From IMG/VR virus record IMGVR_UViG_3300044730_001215, positions 1 through 38,844 of that record: a stretch of DNA of 38,844 nucleotides, one strand, 5' to 3'. This document shows positions 6,288 to 13,302 of this stretch, one piece after another. The notes below the pieces were generated by a model. The model was not told the DNA's origin, ran no database searches, and was given only the letters and a program-made list of their open reading frames with translations. Source of the DNA: a virus. How positions within the stretch are numbered: the stretch's first letter is position 1; every line of letters starts with the position of its first letter. Position numbers and translations under genes: made by a program.

Positions 6288-6513
6288 GCTGTCTCCTGAG
6301 TAGATACTGTTTTGCTGGCCTAACAATCGGCGTTGTTCTTTTATGTTTCAACTTTGAATAGATTATTTCCGCACACTGGTACATGCCAAATTCATCGCGG
6401 CAAGCTGGGTCTATTACGAATTTATCGATACATTCTTGGCACATTGATATTTCGATGTAGCTGCTAGAGCCTTCTAGCCAGCGTTTATCGCATTGGAAAC
6501 AGGCTTTAACCAT
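6196..6513 (-). CDS. Cys-rich protein with basic tail (105 aa)
   Basis: The N-terminal half has two Cys pairs, CFQC (about residues 5-8) and CQEC (about 25-28), then further Cys at 38 and 47, suggesting a zinc ribbon. The C-terminal third is strongly basic (LRRQRERSKTAKNSPSKSR), as in nucleic-acid-binding tails. The ATG overlaps the end of the upstream gene by 8 bp and is preceded by GAGAG. The last 92 bp overlap the start of the next gene in another frame; the basic tail might be partly a by-product of that overlap. Confidence 0.55.
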   Translation of the reverse strand: MVKACFQCDKRWLEGSSSYIEISMCQECIDKFVIDPACRDEFGMYQCAEIIYSKLKHKRTTPIVRPAKQYLLRRQRERSKTAKNSPSKSRNKREKANDVQSAGCI

Positions 6514-6739
6514 TCATTCTCTCCTTTACACTCCGCACCATTGCCTCGGATTGATTAAGCCCTTCGATAACCGTGGATATTATCGCGTCTGTTTTTGGCG
6601 ACAATGCCGCCGCTTCGATTATCGCTTGAGTCATCGCGGCGAAAATTTGCGCGAGATCTAAATGAGGTAATGACGTTTGCACCAGCTTGTGGATGTTGTT
6701 CACTAGCTCACGCATTAATATGTATTGATCGTCTGTCAT
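6506..6739 (-). CDS. small helical protein (77 aa)
   Basis: Not recognised. The whole sequence reads as amphipathic helices (MRELVNNIHKLVQTSL, IFAAMTQAIIEAAAL, AIISTVIEGLNQSEAMV) with no membrane segment and no Cys. The ATG is preceded by GAGG and lies directly after the stop of the small membrane protein gene upstream. It may be a small oligomeric accessory of the recombination genes that precede it in the operon; this rests only on position. Confidence 0.6.
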   Translation of the reverse strand: MTDDQYILMRELVNNIHKLVQTSLPHLDLAQIFAAMTQAIIEAAALSPKTDAIISTVIEGLNQSEAMVRSVKERMNG

Positions 6740-6913
6740 TTAAAACCTCGTAAATTTTAAGATCACTTCAGTTAGTAAAGGGAATGGAAACAGAATGATC
6801 AATATTAAAAAGAAACTCCACTCACTTAGGCCAGCGCCGTGTTTAACGTCTTTGAAGTACCAATTCCATGCGAAGCAAATCCCGCACAACAGATAGATAA
6901 TTAAATAAATCAC
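6740..6913 (-). CDS. small two-helix membrane protein (57 aa)
   Basis: A short gene read from GTG at 6913, which overlaps the ERF stop (GTGA), with GAGGT eight bases upstream. The product has two clear hydrophobic helices: residues 2-16 (IYLIIYLLCGICFAW) and about 33-48 (FFLILIILFPFPLL), separated by a polar loop with Lys and His. It ends one base before the next ATG. An inner-membrane location is expected; the function is unknown. Confidence 0.7.
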   Translation of the reverse strand: MIYLIIYLLCGICFAWNWYFKDVKHGAGLSEWSFFLILIILFPFPLLTEVILKFTRF

Positions 6914-7536
6914 GGCTCATACCTCTTTAAAATAACATCAAATAGATGTTTCTTTTCTTTGTTCATTAACTCTTCATGAATCAATTCGTAATCCTGCTCA
7001 GGCACAGCATTCTTCGCGAGGATTTCTTTAACAGCTTTTTTTTGAGTGCTAGTGCCGGTGTAATATTTGTCATCTAAAACTTTAGGATCTACTGGCTTTT
7101 GGTATTTCTTAGGCTCTTCTTTTTTCGGTTCATCGTTTTTACCTTGTGCCTGATTCGCATCGTCATCGTCATCAGCAACTATGCCAAGCATTGCACATAA
7201 GGAATATCTTTTTAGGTACGTAACAGCGGAACCAACGTCCTGCGGCAAGAGTCCCTTAGGCTTGCACCATGAATCACTTTCCAACCACTGCCCTGATACG
7301 TGGCCTATCCGAGTTTCTACTCCAATCCAACCTTTGTCGGGATCAGATAAAATGCCTTGAATTGCAGATAGTCCGTGCTTTGCCATTACACTTTGAGCTA
7401 CGCCTTTACATGCGAAAAAATCCGCGTATCTTGATTTGAAATGAGGATTAGTACTATCTTTGAGCGCTGGTTGTAACTCGCCTTGCATTGCAGATAGGGC
7501 GGCCTGAATCTCTGTAACTTGTTCTGATGTCCTCAT
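6910..7536 (-). CDS. erf: ERF-family single-strand annealing protein
   Basis: The 208-residue product matches the ERF superfamily (P22 Erf-like recombination proteins): a helical start EIQAALSAMQGELQPALKDS, NPHFKSRYADF, a beta core with GHVSGQWLESD, and the very typical QDVGSAVTYLKRYSLCAMLGIVADDDDDAN. A Lys/Glu/Pro linker and a C-terminal helical domain follow. ERF proteins anneal complementary single strands and can circularise or recombine phage DNA. The ATG at 7536 has GAGAGGA eight bases upstream and starts 3 bp after the previous gene. The pairing with SSB (12,026) and the ERCC4 nuclease is functionally coherent. Confidence 0.93.
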   Translation of the reverse strand: MRTSEQVTEIQAALSAMQGELQPALKDSTNPHFKSRYADFFACKGVAQSVMAKHGLSAIQGILSDPDKGWIGVETRIGHVSGQWLESDSWCKPKGLLPQDVGSAVTYLKRYSLCAMLGIVADDDDDANQAQGKNDEPKKEEPKKYQKPVDPKVLDDKYYTGTSTQKKAVKEILAKNAVPEQDYELIHEELMNKEKKHLFDVILKRYEP

Positions 7537-7538
7537 GT

Positions 7539-8165
7539 TTATAGTCCTCTCAACTGAGTGCCGTAATGAATTCTTGCCCATTTAAAAATCTGGCCGATTG
7601 TCATGTCTTCTTTTAGTTTTTTAGTATCCAACGTGTGGAATGAGACTTGCTGTATATACTCATCTGGCACTCCAAAAAAACTCGCTTGCTCTAGATCGAC
7701 GATGTTCCCAACTGATTTGCTACCTAATGGAAAATCGACTTCTAGTCGCGGCGTACCGTTGCGAGATACAGAAACTTTTTTCCCCAAAGAATCAGTAAAA
7801 GGAATGTTCGGATTGGCTTCGATAATCTCTTTTGTTTTTTCTTCGAATTTATCCAGGACAGATTCAAATCTCGCCTGTTCTTCTGCGATGAATTTCTTTT
7901 GTTCTTTGCACGCTTCAATCATCATTTTGAGATAGCGTTTAAAAGCTTTGCGGCGATCGATACTTTCCTGGATGTTAGCTTGGTGCTCCGAGAATTGAAT
8001 CATTAGCGCGTCACTGATTGATACGCCCTTTTCAATCTCGTCTGCGATTTCATTTAGGCAGATAGCCGCCCACTGTAGGGAAACTTTTGGCTTTGGTTTT
8101 TCACCTGTAATCAAATCGTTGTGTTTGTTTATCGCGTCTGCCATGTAGTCGATAACTTCTTTCAT
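7539..8165 (-). CDS. Gp157-like siphovirus protein
   Basis: The 208-residue product has a long charged helix (about residues 65-115: IDRRKAFKRYLKMMIEACKEQK, then FESVLDKFEEKTKEII). It ends in a beta-rich segment, KKVSVSRNGTPRLEVDF, then VPDEYIQQVSFHTLDTKKLKEDM. This layout resembles the siphovirus Gp157 family, whose C-terminus has the pattern IPEEYxxxxxxxDKxAIKxxLK. It is longer than typical Gp157 because of an N-terminal extension. Gp157-like proteins commonly sit next to the annealing protein, as here, and are thought to assist recombination. It is the first gene of the early operon; GGAGA precedes the ATG. Confidence 0.65.
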   Translation of the reverse strand: MKEVIDYMADAINKHNDLITGEKPKPKVSLQWAAICLNEIADEIEKGVSISDALMIQFSEHQANIQESIDRRKAFKRYLKMMIEACKEQKKFIAEEQARFESVLDKFEEKTKEIIEANPNIPFTDSLGKKVSVSRNGTPRLEVDFPLGSKSVGNIVDLEQASFFGVPDEYIQQVSFHTLDTKKLKEDMTIGQIFKWARIHYGTQLRGL

Positions 8166-8187
8166 TTTATTTCTCCTGATGTTGTGT

Positions 8188-8242
8188 TAGGAATCAATTT
8201 CCTACTATACTTTTTTGCCTAGTTAAACTAGTATTTTATTAT
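8188..8242. promoter_or_regulatory. divergent early control region with two palindromes
   Basis: TAGGAA-N5-TTCCTA (8188-8204) and the odd palindrome CTAGTT-A-AACTAG (8219-8231) lie between the two divergent operons. On the minus strand a -10-like TATAGT (8209-8204) lies between them, so the palindromes would cover the transcription start and the -35 zone. On the plus strand TTGCCT (8215-8220), 16 bases, TATTAT (8237-8242) is a moderate sigma70-type match. The palindromes look like operator sites for a repressor, host or phage, controlling both directions. The exact promoter positions are predictions. Confidence 0.55.
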
Positions 8243-8267
8243 TAAAGATATCGGGGGTTTATAAGAT

Positions 8268-9083
8268 TTGGAAAATATATCTCATATTAGACAGGACTTC
8301 AGTTTTCACAGAAAAATACCAGATATGTCCAAGTCAAAAAGCGCTATTTCCAAACAATACGCGGAAGGATGGGATTTGCGGAGCGCAACGCTTTCTGATT
8401 TCGCGGATACGATAACAAGTCATTGCTGGTCACCAGTTGTATTCAGAAATGGCGTGCGGAAATCGTCTAACTTTTTTCTATCCAGCCTAGTCGCTCTAGA
8501 TTTCGATAGTCCTGAGTACACATTGCGAGATGCTTTGAATGATTGGTGCGATACCATCCACGTTATTGGTACAACTGTTTCTCATCAAAAAGACAAGAAC
8601 GGTATTACCTGCGACAGATTTAGAATCGTTTCAGTTTGGGATAAACCCATTATCAAAGCATCAAATTACAAACCAAATATGAATAAGTTAATTGAAAGCA
8701 ATATGGCTTTTCACGCTGATAAAAGTTGCGTGGATCTCGGCAGATATTTTTTACCATGTAAGGCTATAGTGAGTATTAACGCAGAGGGATATAAAATACA
8801 GACAAAAGAATACGAGGAAATTATTTATGAGGATACAGTTGAAGAAATTGGGGACCTAAGTCAGTTTGCAGTTGACTACTTACACACAAAATTTCCAGAG
8901 GGAAAAAGAAATACTAATACATGGAGATTTGCCAAAGACTTATTTAAAGCTGGATATAATCAAAACGATGTAATCAAAATAATAATTAATGCGCCTACAT
9001 ATAAAGGCGTCATAGACGAATATATAAAAGAGATTGTTTCTACTGTCAAAAGTGCAAGAAAAAACTTTCTTACCAACAAATAG
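8268..9083 (+). CDS. archaeo-eukaryotic-type primase (PrimPol-like)
   Basis: The frame opens with TTG at 8268 after a GGGGG stretch; the next ATG (codon 20) has no ribosome-binding site. The 271-residue product shows the AEP catalytic layout: VALDFDS gives the paired Asp78 and Asp80, VSHQ at 104-107 gives the sxH motif, and CDRFRIV is the following strand. A D-x-GRYFLP element and a C-terminal helical PriCT-like region (about 200-265) follow. It probably synthesises primers for replication by a host polymerase. The SF3 helicase is a separate gene 243 bp downstream, whereas in many D5-type systems the two are fused. Confidence 0.75.
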   Translation: MENISHIRQDFSFHRKIPDMSKSKSAISKQYAEGWDLRSATLSDFADTITSHCWSPVVFRNGVRKSSNFFLSSLVALDFDSPEYTLRDALNDWCDTIHVIGTTVSHQKDKNGITCDRFRIVSVWDKPIIKASNYKPNMNKLIESNMAFHADKSCVDLGRYFLPCKAIVSINAEGYKIQTKEYEEIIYEDTVEEIGDLSQFAVDYLHTKFPEGKRNTNTWRFAKDLFKAGYNQNDVIKIIINAPTYKGVIDEYIKEIVSTVKSARKNFLTNK

Positions 9084-9325
9084 CTAACAGCTTATCCACA
9101 AAACGTCTTAATTTTATGGTTTATTTCTGCTTGACTCTTTTTAGAGACGGTAGCAATCTGGATCATTCAAATCCCGTTAAGACAAAAAAATACTCCCTGT
9201 GTCGCAAAACGTAGGAGTATCTTTAGAAACAAAATGATTGCCTCATATGTGACACGCACTCACCTATATTGTCAATCAAAATTTTTAAAACTTTGTCTTA
9301 GCTTAACCATGTTGTGAGGAAAACT
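9084..9325. other. non-coding gap with DnaA-box match and hairpin
   Basis: About 240 bp without a convincing gene. It contains TTATCCACA (9092-9100), an exact match to the bacterial DnaA-box consensus, and an inverted repeat ATACTCC (9190-9196) / GGAGTAT (9214-9220) with a 17-base loop and no U tract. A region of T and A runs precedes the helicase start. One such 9-mer is expected about 0.3 times in this genome by chance, so the DnaA-box reading is suggestive only. Confidence 0.5.
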
Positions 9326-10630
9326 ATGGAAGCTGCACCGGTCGTAAAACCACGTAAGAAAAAAGTTGAAACCTATCTCGAAGCTATTTTAGGGATTAAT
9401 AATATACATCCCGGACTTCCCCCTTGGCCGCATAAGTTTCACGTCTATGAACCAAAGTCTGGAGTAAAAGAATTATTACTGGAGGGAGATAATCAAGTTG
9501 TATCTTACGTAAGCAAGCAAGCTCTCGTTTCGGTAATAGTCTCTTTTTTTAATTCGTGCGGTAAGAGAAAGCTATATTTAACCCACAGAGAAGCACAAGA
9601 AGTTGCCAATATGTGGATGGCAATGATTGAGCCTATCCAGGAACCAAAAGCTATTTCTTTTAAATCAGATCAAGGTTTGACTTTCCATAGATTGATATTT
9701 GACCTGCCTGAGGCGAGCTTTGAAACGCCTCCATTATTTGAAGAGTTTTTATCACGCTGCTCAAATAATATTGCTCTCTGTGCTTTCATCGGGAGTTTGT
9801 TTGATCCCAAAGCGGACAGACAGCAATATATCTACCTGCATGGCCAAGGACAAAACGGCAAGGGTGCTTTGACATTTCTGTTAAGAAATATACTTGGTCC
9901 ATCCTGCCACACTGATTTCGTCCCAAAAGAATCTCGAATCAATAATTTTTGGACATATTCGTTTCTAGGTAAACGATTAGTAATTTTTCCAGAGTGCGAT
10001 CAGCCCTCATTTCCTAGCTCTGCTTTCTTTAAAACATTGACCGGTGGCGACAGCATCAGGATTGAGAGAAAACATGGCGATGCCTATAGCACCGAGTTGA
10101 TGTGTAAGTTTTTATTCTTAAGTAACGAGGAACTTACCATAAGCGGAGGCATGGCCGACCTTAGGCGCGCGATATTTTGTCATGTAGGTCCAATCAAAGG
10201 GAATCCAGATCCACAGTATTATGCAAACCTTATGCTAGAAGCTCCTAAAATAATAAGGGAATGTATAGATATATACAATAACTTATGTCCAAATCACGGG
10301 CCTATTCCCGTAGAAGAAAAAGCCGAAGCTCAATCATCCATTGTAGATGAAAAATATATTTCTCTTTTTGATAAGTATTTTGTCAAAAGTGAAAACGAGA
10401 ATGACTACGTATCCGCCTCGGATGTTCAGCTAGTTTTTTCTAGAAACAAGATTTTTTCGACAAACATTTGCGGGAAATATTTAGAAAGCTGGAAGAACAA
10501 TATGGGGATAAAAAAGGTAAGAATAAAAGACACCAAAAGGTGGGGGTACTCTGGAATGTCTAAAAAAGATGGCGTTTTTTTAGGCAACTGGACTGATCAC
10601 GATCCGATCGAAGACCGATCAAAATACTGA
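9326..10630 (+). CDS. superfamily 3 helicase (D5/P4-type replicative helicase)
   Basis: I take the ATG at 9326, which has GTGAGGA five bases upstream, over a GTG at 9314. The 434-residue product has the SF3 set: Walker A GQGQNGKG (173-180), Walker B LVIFPECD (218-225), motif C LFLSNEE (263-269) and arginine-finger candidates in ADLRRAI (Arg280, Arg281). In Walker A the residue after Lys is Gly rather than Ser/Thr, a variant. The C-terminal part (about 345-434) looks like a winged-helix DNA-binding region. It would unwind phage DNA at the origin; the GATC-rich candidate origin begins inside its 3' end. Confidence 0.88.
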   Translation: MEAAPVVKPRKKKVETYLEAILGINNIHPGLPPWPHKFHVYEPKSGVKELLLEGDNQVVSYVSKQALVSVIVSFFNSCGKRKLYLTHREAQEVANMWMAMIEPIQEPKAISFKSDQGLTFHRLIFDLPEASFETPPLFEEFLSRCSNNIALCAFIGSLFDPKADRQQYIYLHGQGQNGKGALTFLLRNILGPSCHTDFVPKESRINNFWTYSFLGKRLVIFPECDQPSFPSSAFFKTLTGGDSIRIERKHGDAYSTELMCKFLFLSNEELTISGGMADLRRAIFCHVGPIKGNPDPQYYANLMLEAPKIIRECIDIYNNLCPNHGPIPVEEKAEAQSSIVDEKYISLFDKYFVKSENENDYVSASDVQLVFSRNKIFSTNICGKYLESWKNNMGIKKVRIKDTKRWGYSGMSKKDGVFLGNWTDHDPIEDRSKY

Positions 10631-10879
10631 TCATAAGTCTTTGTTTTTATTAATTATCCGATCAGACTGATCATTTTGACTATATATATACAGAAATTGC
10701 TTTTTAGAGAATAGTGTAAATGACATATATATATATAAAGTTGTATTTTGATCAGTCTGATCAGTATTTCTAAAATATTAAATACTTAGATCAGTTTTTT
10801 GATCAGTATTCGATCAGTATTTGATCAGTACAAAAATTTTTAGATCATATATATGAACCTTTGATTAAATAGTAGGCAA
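10595..10879. repeat. GATC-rich iteron cluster with AT-rich core, candidate replication origin
   Basis: There are 14 GATC tetramers between 10,595 and 10,846, where about one is expected. Within this, GATCAGTATT-like units begin at 10,789, 10,801, 10,812 and 10,823, spaced 11-12 bp, about one helical turn. GATCAGACTGATCA at 10,660 is the inverted counterpart of TGATCAGTCTGATC at 10,749; the two flank a very AT-rich core (10,680-10,745) with alternating TA tracts. Phased repeats next to an AT-rich unwinding-type element beside a helicase gene are what replication origins look like. A cluster of regulator operators upstream of the nuclease operon is the main alternative. Confidence 0.7.
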
Positions 10880-11422
10880 ATGAAGAAAATTTTAGTACCG
10901 GAAATGGTGACCGGAATCGTGGATTCTAGGGAACAAAAGCCATTGGATCTAACGCCTCTAAAAATGGTAAGCGGTAGCCTTCCAACCGCTGATTACAGTG
11001 TGAAGGGTTTGGAACAATCGGTAGCAATCGAGCGCAAGTCTCTACCTGATTTCTTGGGATGCGTTGGCAGGGAACGCGAGAGGTTCGAAAAAGAGATCCA
11101 GAGGCTCTTGGCATACGAGACTAGGGCGATAGTAGTCGAGGCTACTTGGAACGAACTGGAGGCAGCTAATTGGTTAATTGGTCAATACAAATGGAAGTCT
11201 AAAATAACATCGTCGCAAGCGATAGGCTCTGCACTTGGTTGGATAGCGCGAGGAGTGCCTATCATAATGGCAACTAATCACGAAAGATGCTCTCATTTTG
11301 TAGCTAGGTTGCTTTTCACAGCGGCTAGACGGCGATGGGATGAGTTAAAGCACTTTAGGGATTCGATCCAGGATGCCGGTGTCGATTGCAAAACAGGCGT
11401 TCAAATCACTGAGAATGGTTAA
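10880..11422 (+). CDS. ERCC4-type (XPF/Mus81-like) nuclease
   Basis: The 180-residue product carries the ERCC4 nuclease signature: VDSREQ at 14-19, GSLPTADYSV at 32-41, then VAIERKSLPDF, in which Glu51, Arg52, Lys53 and Asp57 form the ERKxxxD core. RFEKEIQRL follows. Family members cut branched or flap DNA, and phage versions occur in replication and recombination cassettes. No HhH2 tandem is visible at the C-terminus, so it is a stand-alone nuclease domain. It lies directly after the candidate origin and its stop overlaps the next small gene (TAATG). Confidence 0.9.
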   Translation: MKKILVPEMVTGIVDSREQKPLDLTPLKMVSGSLPTADYSVKGLEQSVAIERKSLPDFLGCVGRERERFEKEIQRLLAYETRAIVVEATWNELEAANWLIGQYKWKSKITSSQAIGSALGWIARGVPIIMATNHERCSHFVARLLFTAARRRWDELKHFRDSIQDAGVDCKTGVQITENG

Positions 11423-11496
11423 TGAGTAAAACCGTCAATGTCCTAATTATTTTTTCTCTATCTCTTGTCATCGCTTGTTTTTGCTTATGGTTATAG
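11422..11496 (+). CDS. membrane micropeptide (24 aa)
   Basis: A 24-residue frame whose ATG overlaps the nuclease stop (TAATG). After MSKTVN it is almost entirely hydrophobic (VLIIFSLSLVIACFCLWL), one membrane helix with two Cys. Similar tiny coupled membrane genes occur elsewhere in this genome. Translation is plausible through coupling but is not backed by a separate ribosome-binding site, so confidence is limited. Confidence 0.4.
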   Translation: MSKTVNVLIIFSLSLVIACFCLWL

Positions 11497-11506
11497 AAAG
11501 GATATA

Positions 11507-11983
11507 ATGAGTTTAGAATATTATAAAAAGTTTGGAGCAGTTAGGCTAAAAGAAATCATCCAAGCTGGCGATTGTTTTCTAATTAAGCTTGATTGTCCTA
11601 AATGCAAAAATGAATTTTTATGTGATTACGAAAAAGCTATTTGTCCAGAATGTGATCTTAGTATCAAAGACATTCCAATAGTTGAACCTAAAAGAGGTGA
11701 CTATAGACTTCTTGCTGGAACAAGGCGCCGCCGTATTTTCGGCAAAAAGACAATCCAAAATCTTTTAGATATTCAGAACAGAGAGTGTGCTTATTGCGCA
11801 ATTGACATATCTAATATTGATTTTCATGTTGATCATATAAAGCCAGTATCTTTTGGTGGAAGTAACTCTTTAAATAACTTGGTTATATCTTGTCCTCAAT
11901 GCAATTTGACGGCCTATTCATTTGTATTTAAAGACTTTTACGCAAAAAAAGAATTCATCTTAAATAAGAGATTTGGTTATTAA
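11507..11983 (+). CDS. HNH endonuclease with N-terminal zinc ribbon
   Basis: The ATG at 11,507 has AGAAAGGA upstream and gives 158 residues. Cys30, Cys33, Cys46 and Cys49 form a zinc ribbon. The HNH domain has CAYC (94-97), the HVDHIKPVSFGG core with Asp109-His110, Asn123-124, and CPQC (129-132). This is the McrA-like HNH fold. It may be a free-standing homing nuclease or a packaging helper; its place inside the replication genes favours a selfish or accessory nuclease. The base composition looks slightly more AT-rich than its neighbours. Confidence 0.85.
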   Translation: MSLEYYKKFGAVRLKEIIQAGDCFLIKLDCPKCKNEFLCDYEKAICPECDLSIKDIPIVEPKRGDYRLLAGTRRRRIFGKKTIQNLLDIQNRECAYCAIDISNIDFHVDHIKPVSFGGSNSLNNLVISCPQCNLTAYSFVFKDFYAKKEFILNKRFGY

Positions 11984-12025
11984 ACATTTTGGCGATTCAA
12001 TTCAGAATCCCATTAAGGAGATAAA

Positions 12026-12397
12026 ATGAGTTTTTCAAAAGTGATCATTGTAGGAAGAGTAGGGAAAACCCCAGAGATGTTTAAATCGAAGGCAGGCGAG
12101 GATATCGCTAAGTTCTCGGTTGCCACGTCTAAGAAGTCTGGCGGACAGGAAGTGGTAAGTTGGCACAACGTGGTGTGCTTTAAAAAGACTGCTGAAAATG
12201 TAGGCAAGTATCTCGCGAAGGGTTCGATGGTAGCGATCGATGGCGAGCTTTCATATAGCACCTATGACAATAAAGATGGTGTTAAAATGTACAGGACAGA
12301 TATCGTTGCAAACTCTGTGCAGTTTCTGACTAAGCCAGTTGGACAGGCAGAGGCAGCGCAATCGGATGACGCGGAATCATCGGAAATCCCGTTCTGA
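12026..12397 (+). CDS. ssb: single-stranded DNA-binding protein (SSB)
   Basis: The 123-residue product is a typical bacterial-type SSB with one OB fold. VIIVGRVGKTPEM is the first strand pair, FSVATSK and SWHNVVCF with TAENVGKYLAKGSMVAIDGEL follow, and the acidic tail ends DDAESSEIPF. The terminal IPF is the peptide that binds partner proteins in the SSB family. AAGGAG precedes the ATG. It would coat single strands made by the helicase and hand them to the ERF annealing protein. Confidence 0.95.
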   Translation: MSFSKVIIVGRVGKTPEMFKSKAGEDIAKFSVATSKKSGGQEVVSWHNVVCFKKTAENVGKYLAKGSMVAIDGELSYSTYDNKDGVKMYRTDIVANSVQFLTKPVGQAEAAQSDDAESSEIPF

Positions 12398-12435
12398 TTA
12401 ATTTTCCTAGACCGTATTTAAAGAACAGGATAAAA

Positions 12436-12480
12436 ATGCCTATAACAATCTTGCCGAGGCACAATGTTCGAGTTTTTTAA
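12436..12480 (+). CDS. possible leader peptide (14 aa)
   Basis: ATG at 12,436 follows AGGA six bases upstream and encodes 14 residues (MPITILPRHNVRVF). It ends 17 bases inside the next gene in another frame. It could couple or regulate translation of the membrane protein that follows, or it may be chance. Confidence 0.25.
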   Translation: MPITILPRHNVRVF

Positions 12481-12679
12481 ATACGGATTCTTTATCTCAT
12501 TCGCCAATTTCTTCCTGGCAACAATTCTCCATGCTTTTGTAAAAGCTAAAGCCGATGATGATTCACTTGCGGATCGGCTTTCACACGGTTCGGTTGTCTC
12601 ATTGCTGTTCTGCATGTTCTGGACTGCTCTCTTGTGCGGTCTCGGGTTTTTTCAATACGTGAGGGACGTGCTACAATGA
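12464..12679 (+). CDS. small membrane protein, two helices (71 aa)
   Basis: Two hydrophobic segments are clear: about residues 5-27 (FKYGFFISFANFFLATILHAF) and about 44-66 (SVVSLLFCMFWTALLCGLGFF), joined by a charged loop (KAKADDDSLADRLSHG). GAGG lies upstream of the ATG and the stop overlaps the next start (ATGA). It is expected in the inner membrane. No family is recognised. Confidence 0.7.
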   Translation: MFEFFKYGFFISFANFFLATILHAFVKAKADDDSLADRLSHGSVVSLLFCMFWTALLCGLGFFQYVRDVLQ

Positions 12680-12921
12680 ATCTCAACGAACTAGCTAAAG
12701 CTATAGCCGAAATAGAAGGCAAAAAGATTGAGCTAAGCGTGGCTCAAATTAAAGAAGTACTTTTATGCCTTGGCAAGGTTCTAGCTAAGCAGCGAACAGT
12801 TGTACAAGCTGACTTAGTAAAGAAGATTATAGATCGCGGCGCTAGACGGTTAGGTCTAGTAAAAGATAATGATTATATAGCCGCTATGCACTTTTTTCCG
12901 CTCTATAAAAAAAGAACGTAG
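12676..12921 (+). CDS. small helical protein (81 aa)
   Basis: The ATG at 12,676 overlaps the previous stop (ATGA), so I prefer it to an upstream start at 12,634. The product begins MNLNELAKAIAEIEGKKIEL and continues with SVAQIKEVLLCLGKVLAK, a helix-turn-helix-like or HU-like arrangement of short helices, then a basic segment KKIIDRGARRLGLVK. A DNA-binding or regulatory role is possible; the resemblance to HU-family N-termini is weak. Confidence 0.6.
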   Translation: MNLNELAKAIAEIEGKKIELSVAQIKEVLLCLGKVLAKQRTVVQADLVKKIIDRGARRLGLVKDNDYIAAMHFFPLYKKRT

Positions 12922-12954
12922 TTATTTCACACTGCTAGCAGAAGGAGTTGCAGA

Positions 12955-13302
12955 GTGAGTGAAAGACCGCAAAACAAACATTTAAGGCCGTTCAAAAAAG
13001 GACAGTCAGGAAATCCATCCGGTAAAAAAAAGAATCTTTTAACTCGCGACCAAGTTAATGGGACTATCTCAGATTTGTACAGTTTGGGTCCTGGAGAGTT
13101 AAAGGATTTTGCTGATTCTAAAAAAGGCACTATGTTAGAAATTCATATTGCCGCCATCATTGCTAAAGGAGTTTCAAAAGGCTGTTCTCATGCTCTTGAG
13201 GGACTCCTTCAACGTTCAATTGGTAAGATTAAAGACGAACAGGACATCGACGTTCTTGGAGAATTTAGTCTCGCATACAAACGGGATGAAGAAGCTGGAT
13301 GA
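12955..13302 (+). CDS. DUF5681-like protein, candidate small terminase subunit
   Basis: The frame starts with GTG at 12,955, with AGAAGGAG seven bases upstream. The product (115 residues) has the FKKGQSGNPSGKKK motif near residues 13-26 that marks the DUF5681 family, followed by a helical domain. Such proteins commonly precede the large terminase and are taken as small-terminase-like. The position, four genes after SSB and two before the large subunit, fits. The direct packaging role is not demonstrated by the sequence. It overlaps the next gene by 4 bp. Confidence 0.6.
   Translation: MSERPQNKHLRPFKKGQSGNPSGKKKNLLTRDQVNGTISDLYSLGPGELKDFADSKKGTMLEIHIAAIIAKGVSKGCSHALEGLLQRSIGKIKDEQDIDVLGEFSLAYKRDEEAG

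Noticed and set aside
9116-9214. 32-codon frame in the gap before the helicase
   Set aside because: There is no ribosome-binding site before the ATG and it has a nondescript composition.
9190-9220. Hairpin as a rho-independent terminator for the primase gene
   Set aside because: The stem is only 7 bp with a 17-base loop and no U run, so it is kept only as an inverted repeat.
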